Translations under genes and position numbers: made by a program
Notes under the pieces: generated by a model
Told to the model about the DNA's origin: nothing
What the model saw: only the letters and a program-made list of their open reading frames with translations
The model's database searches: none
DNA from: Littorina saxatilis
Lineage: Eukaryota; Mollusca; Gastropoda; Littorinimorpha; Littorinidae
DNA length: 64,000 nt
Direction: 5' to 3'
Assembly (NCBI RefSeq): GCF_037325665.1
Contig: NC_090253.1
Coordinates: 17,222,199-17,286,198 of the forward strand
Shown: positions 12,065 through 22,995 of the stretch, in pieces
How positions within the stretch are numbered: position 1 is the stretch's first letter
How the letters are laid out: every line of letters starts with the position of its first letter

Positions 12065-13399
12065 CAAGAACCACAGCCACCCAAGAGTAACTTTAAAGGG
12101 CGCATGCGGCTTAAAATGAGGGTTAACTACCCTTGAAACTGCCCTGAACATTTCAGACGCTGCAACAGCAATCAAACTGAGTAATGTATATGTGTACACA
12201 ATGAAAAGAGTAGTAGTAGTTAATGTATTAAGATATGTATCTAGATTAACATTAATTCCTGTTAGTTGAGCATCGCTGATTGTGATTTAAAGCACTGATT
12301 TGTGTATCGTCTCGAAGAGGAATCGTCGTCATAAAGTTTTACGGAAGTACAGTAAAGAATCGTGAATTTTTGGAAACAAATGCCTAAAGGTCCAGGGAGG
12401 TAACAGTTGTCAGGAACTGTTACATAATTCTGATAGTATCATCACCAAATGAGGCAAAGCACGAACAGCCTAAGAAACAAAGGGACGTGAGTGGTCTCCC
12501 TTTATTTTTCACAGAATTCTGGTTGCTCAAATCTGGTGGGATGCTCCGTTTTTCTGACCTAAAAACACTGCTTATTGTGAATTATTGTGCAATATTTGTC
12601 CAACTTTATATTTTACATTTTGTGAGTGGAGTGAGTATGAATGGAATTCTTAATATCTACTTAAAATTGTTTGCAAAACGTCAAGCGTACAGTATATACC
12701 ATGAATAAACTTAAGCCCATGTTTGATATTACTACTGAACAGGAAGAAATATACACGCAAGCACGAATACCATATCGTTATACTTGTTTAACTTGATTGT
12801 ATTGAAAACAGATATTAGGTCTTAAAGTAAATTTGAGATAGCTGGGGGATTATGTGAAGGTTGGTTCAGCACAAACATTATCACATTTTGAAAACAATTT
12901 GTTAACATTTTTTTTATCTATGATTAACGCAAATTATGTTTATATTTACAGTAGACTAGAAGCTCACACATACTTAGTTACTAACTGACTTGTTTTGTCG
13001 AATGTACGTTAAATTATTGTTCTGGTTTCCTTTTTGTAAAAAGTTTAATGTGGATGACTTTTTGTGTAAAAGATTTGTCTCGTTCTCCCTATATTTTCAA
13101 ACTTCGTAGCCACTTTACTTTTGTGAAACTAGTTCACGATTTTTAGATGATGAGCATGTGTAAAAGATTTGCGAAAATAGTGCCTGTATAGTTCTCACTA
13201 TTTTCAAACTCCACTTTGTAAACACGTCACTTTTGTGTTGCTATTATTGTTGATTTTAAGGATGAGTGAGAGGAGAACGTTTACATACAAGTCCGCACAC
13301 TACGGTTGTGTTCATTTACCTTTTCATATCAATAAACTTAATTTCAAACAAACATTTTGTGTGCGTGTATATATGTGTGTGCGATGTGTGTGTGTGTGT

Positions 13400-13446
<47 letters not shown>

Positions 13447-14750
13447 ACAGTCAGTGTCCAAAACCCACGAAAGGAACAAACCGGCACAAAGCTGAATGTG
13501 TCCAGCAGGAAGAAAGGAAAGAACAAAAGTAACAACCAAATAAAAAAAACAAATAAGAAAAGAAGACACACAATGGCACAAGCATATATAATAAATTTAT
13601 AAACGAGGAAACGAGATTATATAGGTCCTGATATTGGGAGCAGGCCTGGATTTTCTCACTGATTTACCTCAAGTTAAAATGACATAACGTGTGTGTGTGC
13701 ATGCATGCATGCATATTTTTGTGTTCCAAGGCCTATGTCCCTGTGTGTCTGTCCCAGTGTGTGTGTTTGTGTATATAGATATTTTTGTGTTCCAAGGCCT
13801 ATGTCCCTGTGTGTCTGTCCCAGTGTGTGTGTTTGTGTGTATCTGTGACAGTGTCGGATCCCTGCTTGGACATTGTATCTTATCTAAACAGATGGGTTAA
13901 GATATCATCTAAAGGGATTTTTTATGATTGTGAAAGTCACTTAAAACAACTGATAAAATACAAGTTATTATATATAGTCTCCAAGCTCACTGACGAGCAG
14001 TGTACAAAAAAAGACACACACACAGCAATAAGGACAATAAAACGTGAAGAAGTTGTGCGGGATATTCACATTCAGGTTTTTATTATATCACACAACAATT
14101 ATGATAAAGCAAATTTCAGACGAAGAAGTCACTGAGATTCTTCACAAGAATGAAATGAGGGAATAAAAATGGGTGCAATCAATCTGAAGTGATGATTGCA
14201 TTTGGCAGTTTGGCTGTAACAAGCTAATGAAACCTATTTTATGAAACCTATTCTGTTTTGTTCTGTATTTGTAAGTAATAGGAAAAATACCTAGTGTGAT
14301 CACTAGTACTGGTAGTCAAACATTTCATGCAGATATATACGTACAGACCAAATGAACGGCAGACCAATGTTTGTATGCACCACTCTCAAAACAATACGTT
14401 CACCCCCAGTTCATTCATCCGTTAAAATTAATATTAAAAGTCCTACGGTTTTGAGCCATTAAGGACTTGAGTGTTTGTCCGCTTTCAAAAAGAGGAAAGA
14501 AAGAAACAAAAAATAAGGAGAGGAGGGCAGGGGGTGGGGTTGAGTTGATAATGCTCTGTGGAATTTGTTAAAATGAAAAGTAGTTAAGATGTTTCTTGGT
14601 AAGAATTATAAGTCTGTATTCTATATCTTGAATAACGGGCTTGTAATATTATTTTTATTTTATTTCAAATCGAGTTAAAAAGTGGAACCTTTCAGGATCA
14701 CCAATAAAACCAAATAGATGAGCAAGTAAGAGGAACACGAACAATAAATC
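12065..14750. other. Intergenic stretch after the vWA gene
   Basis: AT-rich, with no coding region I can support. It holds a (TG)n tract at 13384-13444 and two tandem 73-bp units at about 13713-13858 (each with TTCCAAGGCCTATGTCCCTG). The rest shows no recognisable structure. Confidence 0.6.
12704..12709 (+). terminator. Candidate polyadenylation signal of the vWA gene
   Basis: AATAAA lies about 640 bp after the proposed stop. A second AATAAA is at about 13330. Either would give a plausible 3' UTR. Confidence 0.35.
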
Positions 14751-14947
14751 TCAAAACTTTTTACAAATAAAAGGATTAAGATGTAAGCCACGAAGGCCGT
14801 GGTAATAAAAACAATATGTACAGTTTGGCGACTAATGGGCCTTGGGTGAGGATATGTTGTCTAGAAGGTAGTCGCTGGAATCAGGAGGGATGGCGGGAGC
14901 CACTCGACCTCAAACTGAAACACGCTGATGTGATAATCTGGGCTTAG

Positions 14948-17900
14948 TTATACCCACAGCCCCATGTCCGAGTCCCTGACCAGTCGGCACAGCAGCAAGC
15001 TGTGTGACCAGCCTAGAGAACTGCTACTGCGCAGATAATCCTGGGGACTCAGACCATGGAGCTGCATATGGTCATATAAGGTTTTAAAGATAATTCTATT
15101 TGTAGCGCATGGAGCGAAAATGTGTTGAAATGAATAGGGTTCTCCACAATGGCAGGACTTGTTAAAGATATGGAAGCGGCAGCCGCCGGCACGGAGGCGT
15201 CTGAAGATAGTGAGGAGGTTTGTTGGGAGATCGGGGTGTAGATCGTTCATATCAATGGGTTGATAGGACAGAGATGTTACGTACTGACTTCGAATGAGTT
15301 TACGGATTTTACTGTAGAACTCGGTTACTGAGTAGCCGATGTTAGTGTTAGCTGGGCTAGATTCTGCCGCTTCTTTGGCAGCGACATCCGCCAGTTCATT
15401 TCCCCGGACCCCTACGTGAGAAGGGACCCAGAGAAATGATACGGATGTGCCGGATGAGATTAACTGGTGACATATAAAGAGGATTTCTCTTTGTAGCTCT
15501 GCCCGATTTGATGTGTTTCGATGCAGAGCTTGTAATGAAGAGCGCGAGTCAGAGCAGAAAACTACCGCACGCGGTGTGACTGGGAGGTCATTTATAAAAG
15601 TGCATGCCATGAGCAAGGCAAATAGCTCGGCTGAGAATATGGAGATGTCTTTATTAAGAGTATATTTCCTTGAGATTTTGAGATCTGGGATCACAAAGGC
15701 GCAGCCAACGCTGCCGTCTGCAAATTTGGATCCGTCAGTAAAGACTTTTAAATGCTCCGAGAATTTGTAGTTTAGGGTTTCTTTTGTAACAGTAGCTAGG
15801 TAGACGGGGTTATCTTTTTTGGTAGTATTATCTTCACTGTCGTATATGATAGTAGGGGTTTCCTCAAGCCAAGGCGGGTAGGAGGGCGGGGGGACCCTGG
15901 CCAGCTCACTGACCTTCACCCCGCTATCGGCTAGAATGCGGTTTACTGTGTCGGATAAGGGTAGCGTTTTGGCCAAGAGTTGAGTGCTATGTTTGGTGTT
16001 GGCCTCATAATTTTGGTGCTGAGGAAAAAAGTCAGTCAGGACCTCGCAGGCAGAGTTCTCTACCGCGTGGGCTCTGACAGCATACTGAGCTGAACGGAGT
16101 TTTATCTCATCCACAAGGGGCAGCCACCCACACTCGCTGTAGACTCGACTCTTACTCGCTTGTTGGGAGAGTCCCAGAGCTATTTTGAGCGCCCTGCACT
16201 CTATAATAGCCAGTTTTTTCATGAGCGCCGGGCGCGTCGCGAAATAAGCTTCGCACCCGTAAAGGAGGCGGGAGCGAATTAATGCCCGCACTACCTCTGT
16301 GACACACTTACGTCCTCTGGCCCAGGATTGGGACGCCAGGTAGCGTATGATATAAAGATCCTTGTTGGCCTTATTGATCAGATGTTCGATATGACTGGTC
16401 CAGTTAAGTCGGGTATCGATGATAACGCCGAGGAACTTAACTTCTGAGCTCGGTTTGATAATATCACAACCTATCTTTATACTGCAGTTCCTGTACAGTT
16501 GTCTACGGGAGACAACAAGAAAGACTGTTTTATTTGAGGCTAGTTGGAAGCCGTTGGTGTACATATATTGACAGAGGTTGTCGATTTTAGTTTGGTAAGA
16601 AGATAAGTCAACAGTGTTGGTAACTCTGTTATGGCGTGGTCTATTAGTGTCTATTAAGGCGAGGTCGTCCGCATACAGAAGTACACTGGCACCGTCAACC
16701 TTAACAGAAGTAATGTCATAGAGCATGATGCTGAATAAGTTTGGCGCGATGATACTGCCCTGGGGAACCCCCATGTCCAGCGCATGGGTTTCGGACACCG
16801 AAGAGCCCACTCGGACAGACATCTTGCGATTGCTGATGAAGTTTTTGATGAATTGGTACATGTGGCCAGAGACACCGATTCTGCCGAGTTTTAGGAGTAG
16901 ACGAGCATGCCAGACGCTGTCGTACGCAGATTTAATATCAAAGAAGGTTCCAAGAAGAGAATTATTACTATGTGCCAAGGTCTTTTTGATTTTTTCAGTG
17001 ACGTGCACAATGTGGTCCGCACACGAACGACCTTGCCTAAAACCTGCCTGGCATGTAGGAATGATATTGTGTTTATTGAGGTGGAACTCCAGCCTCTGGT
17101 TCACCACACGCTCAAAGATCTTGCTGAGGTGGGGGGTTAGTGATATGGGGCGGTAACTGCCAGGTAGATTGCCCGGTTTTCCGCTCTTCAATACTGCTAC
17201 TACTTGTGAGTCTGACCACGCTGCGGGGATAGTATCCTTTAACCAGCATAGGTTGAAAAACTGAGTGAGCAACTTAACAAAGTTAGGTGGTAGATGTTTT
17301 ATCATGTGATATGATATTGGGTCTAAACCTGTGGATTTTTTTGGGTCTTTCACAGAAGAGATGGCGTTTTGGACTTCTTTTGCCTTAAACATGCAGTTTA
17401 TAGGCAACTGGTTGTCATCTGGGGGGTATGTGAAACCCTTCTCCTGATCTAACCTATAATTGAGTCGTTCAGTATCTAGGGATTTTGATTGACTATTTTT
17501 GGCAAAAGTATCTGCTAATAGGTTTGCCTTTTCAGAGTCAGTTGTGGTCATTTTATCACCCGATAGTAGTGGCTTTTCTTTAGTTCTGTATCTACATTTA
17601 AATCTGCGGATTTTCTTCCAGATTTTGCCACAGTCTTTGTAATCTTTAGTTTCTTTGTGGACAAAGTTTTCCCAGTTTTGAAGTTTAGCCTCAGCGGTGA
17701 TCTGGTTAAATTGTATTTCAGCTGACTTCATATTCGTGAAGTTAGCGTCTGAGCAGTGCCTGAGATATGTCCTAATGTGATATCGCTTGTTTGCCAAGGC
17801 TTCATCACAGTCTGCATTCCACCACTCATTCCTTTTGGCCTTACAGTTAGGATTTACTGATTTAAGCGGAATGTGATTATTGGCAGCAGTGAGTATACAT

Positions 17901-18769
17901 TGACGTATGTTATTGTAAGAGGCTTCGATGTCATCCGTAAGGAGAGTTTCCTCCCTGACACCCTCGAGCTCCGCACGGAAGCTGTCCCAATTTGCCTGTT
18001 TGTAATTGTACTTTTTTCTGACCTCCGAGTTATTGCGATTAGGGGCGAAGTGGCGGAAGGTAAGAACAATGGGTAAGTGATCGGAGCCGAGGGCGTCCGG
18101 GAAAACGTTCCAGTCGATGTCAGTGACTATGGCATTTGAGCAAAGGGAGAGATCGATTGCTGACGGGGAATGGTCAGCTCTGTCTGGAAGTCTGGTTGCC
18201 GAGCCATCGTTTAGTATACAAAAGTCAGTTTCCAAAATGACGTCAGCAAGGTTGCTATTGGCATGTTTGTATCTAGGGTTAGCAGAGTCCCACAGAGGGT
18301 GGTGATTATTAAAATCACCCATCACGCACCAGTGTGCCCTGCCATGATCCAGGGATTTTAGCCAGTCGGTAGTTCCTTTTTTATTACACCCGTGGGGGTA
18401 ATATATGTTAACTATGTTGAGGTTTTTGGATCCTTTTATTTCGATTTCAACAGCACATGTACTGAGATTTTCTGAACTAGGGATGAGAGGTGCAAAGGGT
18501 TTGTAATTTAAGGAAGACTTTAGATAAATAGCTGTTTGAATGAGTTGCCCTGAGCCCTTTTGCTCTACTATGGGAGGGAAGTCAAAACCATCTATAGAAG
18601 GCAGTAGGGAGCGTTTTCTCTTGATTGACTGGATAACTAAGATGTCAGCAGAGTGATTTGATATATAATTATATAGCTGAGAGAAGTTAGAGTTGATAGA
18701 GCGACAGTTCCACTGTAATATGATAAATCCGTGACCGCTTTCACCTTGTTCAGCCATTTTAACACGCAC
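14948..18769 (-). CDS. LINE ORF2: AP endonuclease, reverse transcriptase, RNase H
   Basis: 1273 aa, open throughout. Residues about 15-240 form the AP endonuclease (QWNCRSIN near 20, GDFNNHHPLWDS at 151-162, GSDHLPIVL at 228-236), which nicks target DNA. Residues about 510-800 form the reverse transcriptase, with catalytic YADD at 699-702 and GVPQGSIIAP at 667-676. Residues about 1005-1140 form an RNase H with the expected acidic residues: Asp in FTDGS (1011), Glu in SAELFAL (1048), Asp in CSDSRSS (1074) and Asp in GNELAD (1128). A Cys/His cluster (CHCGEPYSFQHIFAPC, 1206-1221) lies near the C-terminus, as in many LINEs of this group. Every catalytic motif I looked for is present. Clade within the I superfamily is uncertain. 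Confidence 0.95.
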   Translation of the reverse strand: MRVKMAEQGESGHGFIILQWNCRSINSNFSQLYNYISNHSADILVIQSIKRKRSLLPSIDGFDFPPIVEQKGSGQLIQTAIYLKSSLNYKPFAPLIPSSENLSTCAVEIEIKGSKNLNIVNIYYPHGCNKKGTTDWLKSLDHGRAHWCVMGDFNNHHPLWDSANPRYKHANSNLADVILETDFCILNDGSATRLPDRADHSPSAIDLSLCSNAIVTDIDWNVFPDALGSDHLPIVLTFRHFAPNRNNSEVRKKYNYKQANWDSFRAELEGVREETLLTDDIEASYNNIRQCILTAANNHIPLKSVNPNCKAKRNEWWNADCDEALANKRYHIRTYLRHCSDANFTNMKSAEIQFNQITAEAKLQNWENFVHKETKDYKDCGKIWKKIRRFKCRYRTKEKPLLSGDKMTTTDSEKANLLADTFAKNSQSKSLDTERLNYRLDQEKGFTYPPDDNQLPINCMFKAKEVQNAISSVKDPKKSTGLDPISYHMIKHLPPNFVKLLTQFFNLCWLKDTIPAAWSDSQVVAVLKSGKPGNLPGSYRPISLTPHLSKIFERVVNQRLEFHLNKHNIIPTCQAGFRQGRSCADHIVHVTEKIKKTLAHSNNSLLGTFFDIKSAYDSVWHARLLLKLGRIGVSGHMYQFIKNFISNRKMSVRVGSSVSETHALDMGVPQGSIIAPNLFSIMLYDITSVKVDGASVLLYADDLALIDTNRPRHNRVTNTVDLSSYQTKIDNLCQYMYTNGFQLASNKTVFLVVSRRQLYRNCSIKIGCDIIKPSSEVKFLGVIIDTRLNWTSHIEHLINKANKDLYIIRYLASQSWARGRKCVTEVVRALIRSRLLYGCEAYFATRPALMKKLAIIECRALKIALGLSQQASKSRVYSECGWLPLVDEIKLRSAQYAVRAHAVENSACEVLTDFFPQHQNYEANTKHSTQLLAKTLPLSDTVNRILADSGVKVSELARVPPPSYPPWLEETPTIIYDSEDNTTKKDNPVYLATVTKETLNYKFSEHLKVFTDGSKFADGSVGCAFVIPDLKISRKYTLNKDISIFSAELFALLMACTFINDLPVTPRAVVFCSDSRSSLQALHRNTSNRAELQREILFICHQLISSGTSVSFLWVPSHVGVRGNELADVAAKEAAESSPANTNIGYSVTEFYSKIRKLIRSQYVTSLSYQPIDMNDLHPDLPTNLLTIFRRLRAGGCRFHIFNKSCHCGEPYSFQHIFAPCATNRIIFKTLYDHMQLHGLSPQDYLRSSSSLGWSHSLLLCRLVRDSDMGLWV

Positions 18770-18804
18770 AAAGAAGGTAAGTTAAAGGGCAGATTTAAAA
18801 TAGG

Positions 18805-21033
18805 TTAAAAAGTGGTTTTGACAGCTTTCATATCCGTCACGGACAACTGCTTGGCACCAGCAAGGGCGCCCAGCGCCAGAGTGGCGCCGCCCGGAATGAA
18901 GCGTTCAACCTTGGTGTTGGAGAGTTGTGTGTATGTAGCTGAGAGGGAGTCGATCAGGTCGAGAGGGCTCTGCATCTGTCTGGCCTTAACCATGAAGCCG
19001 AGGCACTGCTCGATGAAACCTTGAAGGCCTCTTTGTTGTTCATTTAAATTTGCATATTGCTCTCCTGTTTTTAGCTTATCTAGTGCAGCGTCGGCTAGCT
19101 CAAGCTCTGCCTTCTCCTGCTCCTCCCTCATCTGCTGCTTTATTTCCTGTTCAGTTTTAAGTTTGTATTCTCTGAATCTCTGGGCCAATCCCTCCTCCAT
19201 TCTCCCCATCAACCTCTCAAAGAGCTGCTCTTCTTTCGAGTCCTCCTTCCTGTTCTGGGCTTTGCGTAGGAGGGAGGCCTTTAACCCGGGGGTCCCATGA
19301 AGCGGCGCCTCTGCCCGAGCCGTCTGAGACTTACAGGGCGCCTGGGGGCCAGGATTTGGATTTTGCGAAGTTGTTTGGTGCTTCGCGGTTGCAGCAGAAC
19401 TGTCCGCATGAACTGGAAGGAGTGTATTGTCATGTTCGGTCATTTTGTTTTTGATTTCTTGTATTTTATTTACTTGCCCACCCAGGGGGGGTCTCTGGAC
19501 AGCCAAAGAGTACCCGGACCGGGGGGTTGAGGTCCGCCGGATCGGTTGCGGAGGGGGACGCCAGAAGGAGTCCCTCATTTCCGCTGGGGCAGTCGCTGTT
19601 TTATTTTGTTGTTTGGCGAGCTCGCGCCGCGCCCGATCCAGGGCCTCAGAATATGGTATGTATGCTGCCGACCTGATCTTATTGGCCTGCAGCCTCAGTC
19701 TCATTTCCGGGCATCCAAGATAAGCGGCGGAATGCTCGCCCTTGCAGTTTACGCAATGTTTGGCCTTGGTGCACGTCGCTCCGTCGTGGCCCTTGGAGCC
19801 ACATCGGGGGCAGATCTGCACTTTTGATTTGCATTGTTGTTTTAGGTGCGATAGTCTCTGGCACTTCGTACAGCGCCGCACTGGAGGAGTGTAGGGTTCG
19901 ACGCCGTACACCTCACTCTCCAGAACGACGCTGTCTGGAAGAATTGCCGTTGTAAACGTGACACGGACCGCCTGAGACGGTTTCCCATCCCTAAGGAGAA
20001 GACGGCGAAAAGATCGAACCGAGGAGGGGCCCTTTTCTACAAGACTCCCATCCTCCATCCGGACGCGCACGCCCACTGCCATCTCAGACAGGTCTGTTCC
20101 TGAATGTATTGTGGGTATGCGTTTAATGACACCTTCGGTTGTTACCTCCGGACGGTGGCATTTCACTTTGATGCCGCCGATCGAGTCCAGCCTCAATAGC
20201 TTGTTTTGTTGTGATGCTGAGGAGCACCCTACCAGGACGCTCCCAGCTGCCAGCATGCGTATTTCTTTGACCTCGCCGATGGCAAGGTCAAAAGTTTTTT
20301 TCCTCCTGAGGCCGAGTCCCTGCAATGTTGCAGGGCCCTCCTTCAGGTCCTGCACCACCACGGGGAACTCTAAGAAGGAGGGAGGAGGTTGCTTGGGTTG
20401 GTAAAGAAGTTTTCTTCGGGGTCTTTGTTTTGTGTGTGTGTGTGTATTGGCAGGTGGTAGTGGCTGTTGAGTTGTCTGGTTTTCTTGTGATTCAGTTAGG
20501 GGTTGGGAGGTGTCGACCCCCCGGGCAGATGTTGCATGGGAAATACCTGTGTTTCCCCGAAGAGGGGGACCCTCGCAGAGGACCTTTTGCTTCTTTTTCT
20601 TTTTGGGCTTCTTACGATTGACTTCGGTGAAGTCTTCCTCAAAATTATCAGTAATCTGAGAGCGTGGGGGGCTATCCCGGAAGAGAAGAGATTCCGGAGA
20701 GCTCTGCCCCCCCTCAGGGTCGTCCTCCCGCAATCTCTTTCTCTTGAAAGGAGAAGATATGCTGGTTTTCTCATTGGTGATTGCTTTATTAAGCTGTTTG
20801 GATTTTGGGGACTGACCAGTCCGGCTGGCCCGGTCAGTCTCATTCAGTGATTCCATGGGAATATCTGGGGCGCGGTCAGAACCGCTTGCTGTTTGGTCCA
20901 TATTAAGGGACCAATCTTGCTCCCTCAGAGCAGTGGTGTCCGTTGGAAGGTAGTTATCTACCCAGATGAACGTTTCCCGCCTATCAGCAAAGGTGGTGTT
21001 TGGCAGTTTGTGTTTAGCAACTTGGCTCATCAC
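18805..21033 (-). CDS. LINE ORF1: zinc-knuckle RNA-binding protein
   Basis: 742 aa, open throughout. A basic, low-complexity N-terminal third is followed by a probable RRM-like region (about 220-380). Three zinc knuckles follow: CX2CX4HX4C at 388-401 and 408-421, and CX2CX3HX6C at 427-441. A charged helical region rich in Glu, Gln and Lys at about 605-690 is likely a coiled coil. This arrangement matches ORF1 proteins of I-type LINEs, which coat the element RNA. The start at 21033 (MMSQ) is the first Met; a few residues' uncertainty is possible. The stop is 35 bp before the ORF2 start, a spacing that fits reinitiation. Confidence 0.9.
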   Translation of the reverse strand: MMSQVAKHKLPNTTFADRRETFIWVDNYLPTDTTALREQDWSLNMDQTASGSDRAPDIPMESLNETDRASRTGQSPKSKQLNKAITNEKTSISSPFKRKRLREDDPEGGQSSPESLLFRDSPPRSQITDNFEEDFTEVNRKKPKKKKKQKVLCEGPPLRGNTGISHATSARGVDTSQPLTESQENQTTQQPLPPANTHTHTKQRPRRKLLYQPKQPPPSFLEFPVVVQDLKEGPATLQGLGLRRKKTFDLAIGEVKEIRMLAAGSVLVGCSSASQQNKLLRLDSIGGIKVKCHRPEVTTEGVIKRIPTIHSGTDLSEMAVGVRVRMEDGSLVEKGPSSVRSFRRLLLRDGKPSQAVRVTFTTAILPDSVVLESEVYGVEPYTPPVRRCTKCQRLSHLKQQCKSKVQICPRCGSKGHDGATCTKAKHCVNCKGEHSAAYLGCPEMRLRLQANKIRSAAYIPYSEALDRARRELAKQQNKTATAPAEMRDSFWRPPPQPIRRTSTPRSGYSLAVQRPPLGGQVNKIQEIKNKMTEHDNTLLPVHADSSAATAKHQTTSQNPNPGPQAPCKSQTARAEAPLHGTPGLKASLLRKAQNRKEDSKEEQLFERLMGRMEEGLAQRFREYKLKTEQEIKQQMREEQEKAELELADAALDKLKTGEQYANLNEQQRGLQGFIEQCLGFMVKARQMQSPLDLIDSLSATYTQLSNTKVERFIPGGATLALGALAGAKQLSVTDMKAVKTTF

Positions 21034-21537
21034 TTACAAGGTACGGTACGGTCACCAAGAAAAAACAAGCCAAACAGCTCAGGGTTAAAAAGGCAGGATA
21101 AAAGCAGGGTAACAAAAGCGTCCCTAGACAAAGAGTGAGCTGAAGCTCACCCCTCTAGCGACTTTCACTTCTCTCCCGAGAAACACGAGGACTCCTGCAG
21201 GGCGAGTGGGAACGCCACCAAGGGCAGCTAGCCCCCTTTCTGGACCCACGCCAAGAGCAGAGGGAGCTGTGTCGTGTGTTTAAGACACAACGAAAATGTG
21301 ATTGTCCCCCTTTACCCTCAGGAATTCGGGAGAAAATCGCTATTTGAGCACTGACTTGGCTATGTAAGCTCGAGGTGCGTTAAAGCAGTCGCTATGTAAT
21401 CAGCATGTTTGCTTGTGAAAGAACGCACTCTACGGGCCAGCAACTGCAGTGAATTACTCGTGCTGAGTGTGACATGACATGCACGTGACAGAACACGACG
21501 GTCATTCATCCTCAAACTGGTTTCACTTTTATATACC

Positions 21538-22263
21538 AACTAGCAGTCAGGCCCGGCTTCGCCCGGGTGTTTCTGCTCTCCCCTCTCTCAGAAACCTCTC
21601 GAATCTTATTCCAATGTGGATAAGAAAAATGACAGTGTGAGCTCATACATTTGGATGTATAGGCAAGGCAAGTTTCTATTTGGTTCAACGTGTTCTTTGT
21701 GATTTGTTTACCCCTTCTCACACCCACTGTAGTTACCGTCTGATCAAAGCACGCATACCTCACTGTCGTCATACCTTTTTGAACAGGGGAGAGAAATCTG
21801 TAAATTCTCGTGATCTTTCACTGAGGCGATCGTTTCGTAAACATTATTCGCGATGATCTGGAAGGCAGGGAGGGGGAGCAGGGGGCAGGGTTAGTGTGTG
21901 TGTGAGTGTGGGGGGGGGGGGGGGGGGGCGGCGGGATGATAGCGGGCGGGGGGTAACCCTTGAGAATGACACGGTATACTGGTTTGATGAGTTACCTCCC
22001 TTCCGTGGGTGACAAAGCATGACTTACCTCCCTTGCACTATATAGACTGTATTGATAGATGGGGAGGGCAATTATCCGAGGAAGGAAACAATGTCTGGAG
22101 AAACTAAAACCCAGGTGCACATTTGTGGGTCCAGGGCAGTGTGCATGCAAAATATCTTGTGCTGCTTATCTTTTGCCATCTCTGAGGTATGGCGACCACA
22201 GACAGACAGACAGACACACACACACACAGACAGACAGACACTCTCTTTTATTTATATGTATAG
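21538..22263. repeat. Unclassified repeat beginning with CCCGGCTTCGCCCGGG
   Basis: Begins TAGCAGTCAGGCCCGGCTTC and ends (CAGA)n ... TTTATTTATATGTATAGAT. Similar GCTTCGCCGGG and ATATAGAT ends occur at 30083-31081 and 49137-49495. It holds a long G run at 21910-21928. No coding sequence is visible. Confidence 0.5.
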
Positions 22264-22446
22264 ATTACATGTAAACACATATCGAAGGCATGACTAGATA
22301 AATACTAGATAAATATCTCGATTCTCCTCACATTGGTCAGTTGTACCCATGTGTATCACATTCAAAGTAATTTGACTGAAGTAGAAATTTTCACTCTGTA
22401 TGCAGTTGTTGTTTGTGCGCTGGTTTTGTTTTTGTTTTTGTGGTGT

Positions 22447-22452
22447 TTTATT
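22447..22452 (-). terminator. Candidate polyadenylation signal of ABHD11
   Basis: AATAAA on the minus strand, 465 bp after the ABHD11 stop. It is the nearest clear signal past the tandem repeats in the 3' UTR. Confidence 0.35.
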
Positions 22453-22714
22453 TTCTTTTTCTGAGTAGATTTTTCAGCTGTCATCACTGAAGAACAAAAA
22501 CGTTGTGCCAGCATTTAATGCAGCAATAATATGCTACACATGTAATTTCTCAAAGTGGCCCTGAGCCGTGAGCGTTAATCTTTCCAGGTTTTAGAAAAGT
22601 CTTTGAAAAAATGATAGCTTTACACATGCAGCACGGTGATTTCTCAGAATAGTCAAGTACAGTAGCAAGACTTTAGTGCAAGCAGTACCTGCACATATAT
22701 AGTGGGTTTTTTTT

Positions 22715-22995
22715 CTTTCTAAATGGAATCATCAGTCTGAAGAAATTGTTCCACCATCTGTACAAACTGTGTGGGTTTTTCTGAGTGGACTCATCAGTCT
22801 GAAGAAATTGTTCCACCATCTGTACAAACTGCGTGTGGGTTTTTCTGAGTGGACTCATCAGTCTGAAGAAGAAATTGTTCCACCATCTGTACAAACTTGA
22901 AACTGTGTGGTGTTTTCTAAGTGGACTCATCAGTCTGAAGAAGAAATTGTTCCACCATCTGTACAAACTGTTTGGGTTTTTCTGAGTGGACCCAA
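22715..22995 (-). repeat. Four tandem copies of the ABHD11 terminal coding segment
   Basis: Units of 62, 67 and 72 bp spacing (landmark CCACCATCTGTACAAACT at 22751, 22813, 22880 and 22952). The copy at 22917-22993 is the real 3' end of the ABHD11 coding sequence; the other three lie after the stop, in the 3' UTR. Confidence 0.9.

Larger units (their letters stand above)
14750..21300 (-). mobile_element. I-superfamily LINE with both reading frames open
   Basis: Minus-strand non-LTR retrotransposon. ORF1 (18805-21033) and ORF2 (14948-18769) are separated by 35 bp. The domain set is zinc-knuckle ORF1 plus AP endonuclease, reverse transcriptase and RNase H in ORF2, which fits the I superfamily (I, Nimb, Ingi and relatives). 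The 5' UTR reaches to about 21300 and the 3' UTR to about 14750. I could not find target-site duplications, so both outer edges are estimates. Two long uninterrupted frames mark a young, possibly active copy. Confidence 0.85.
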
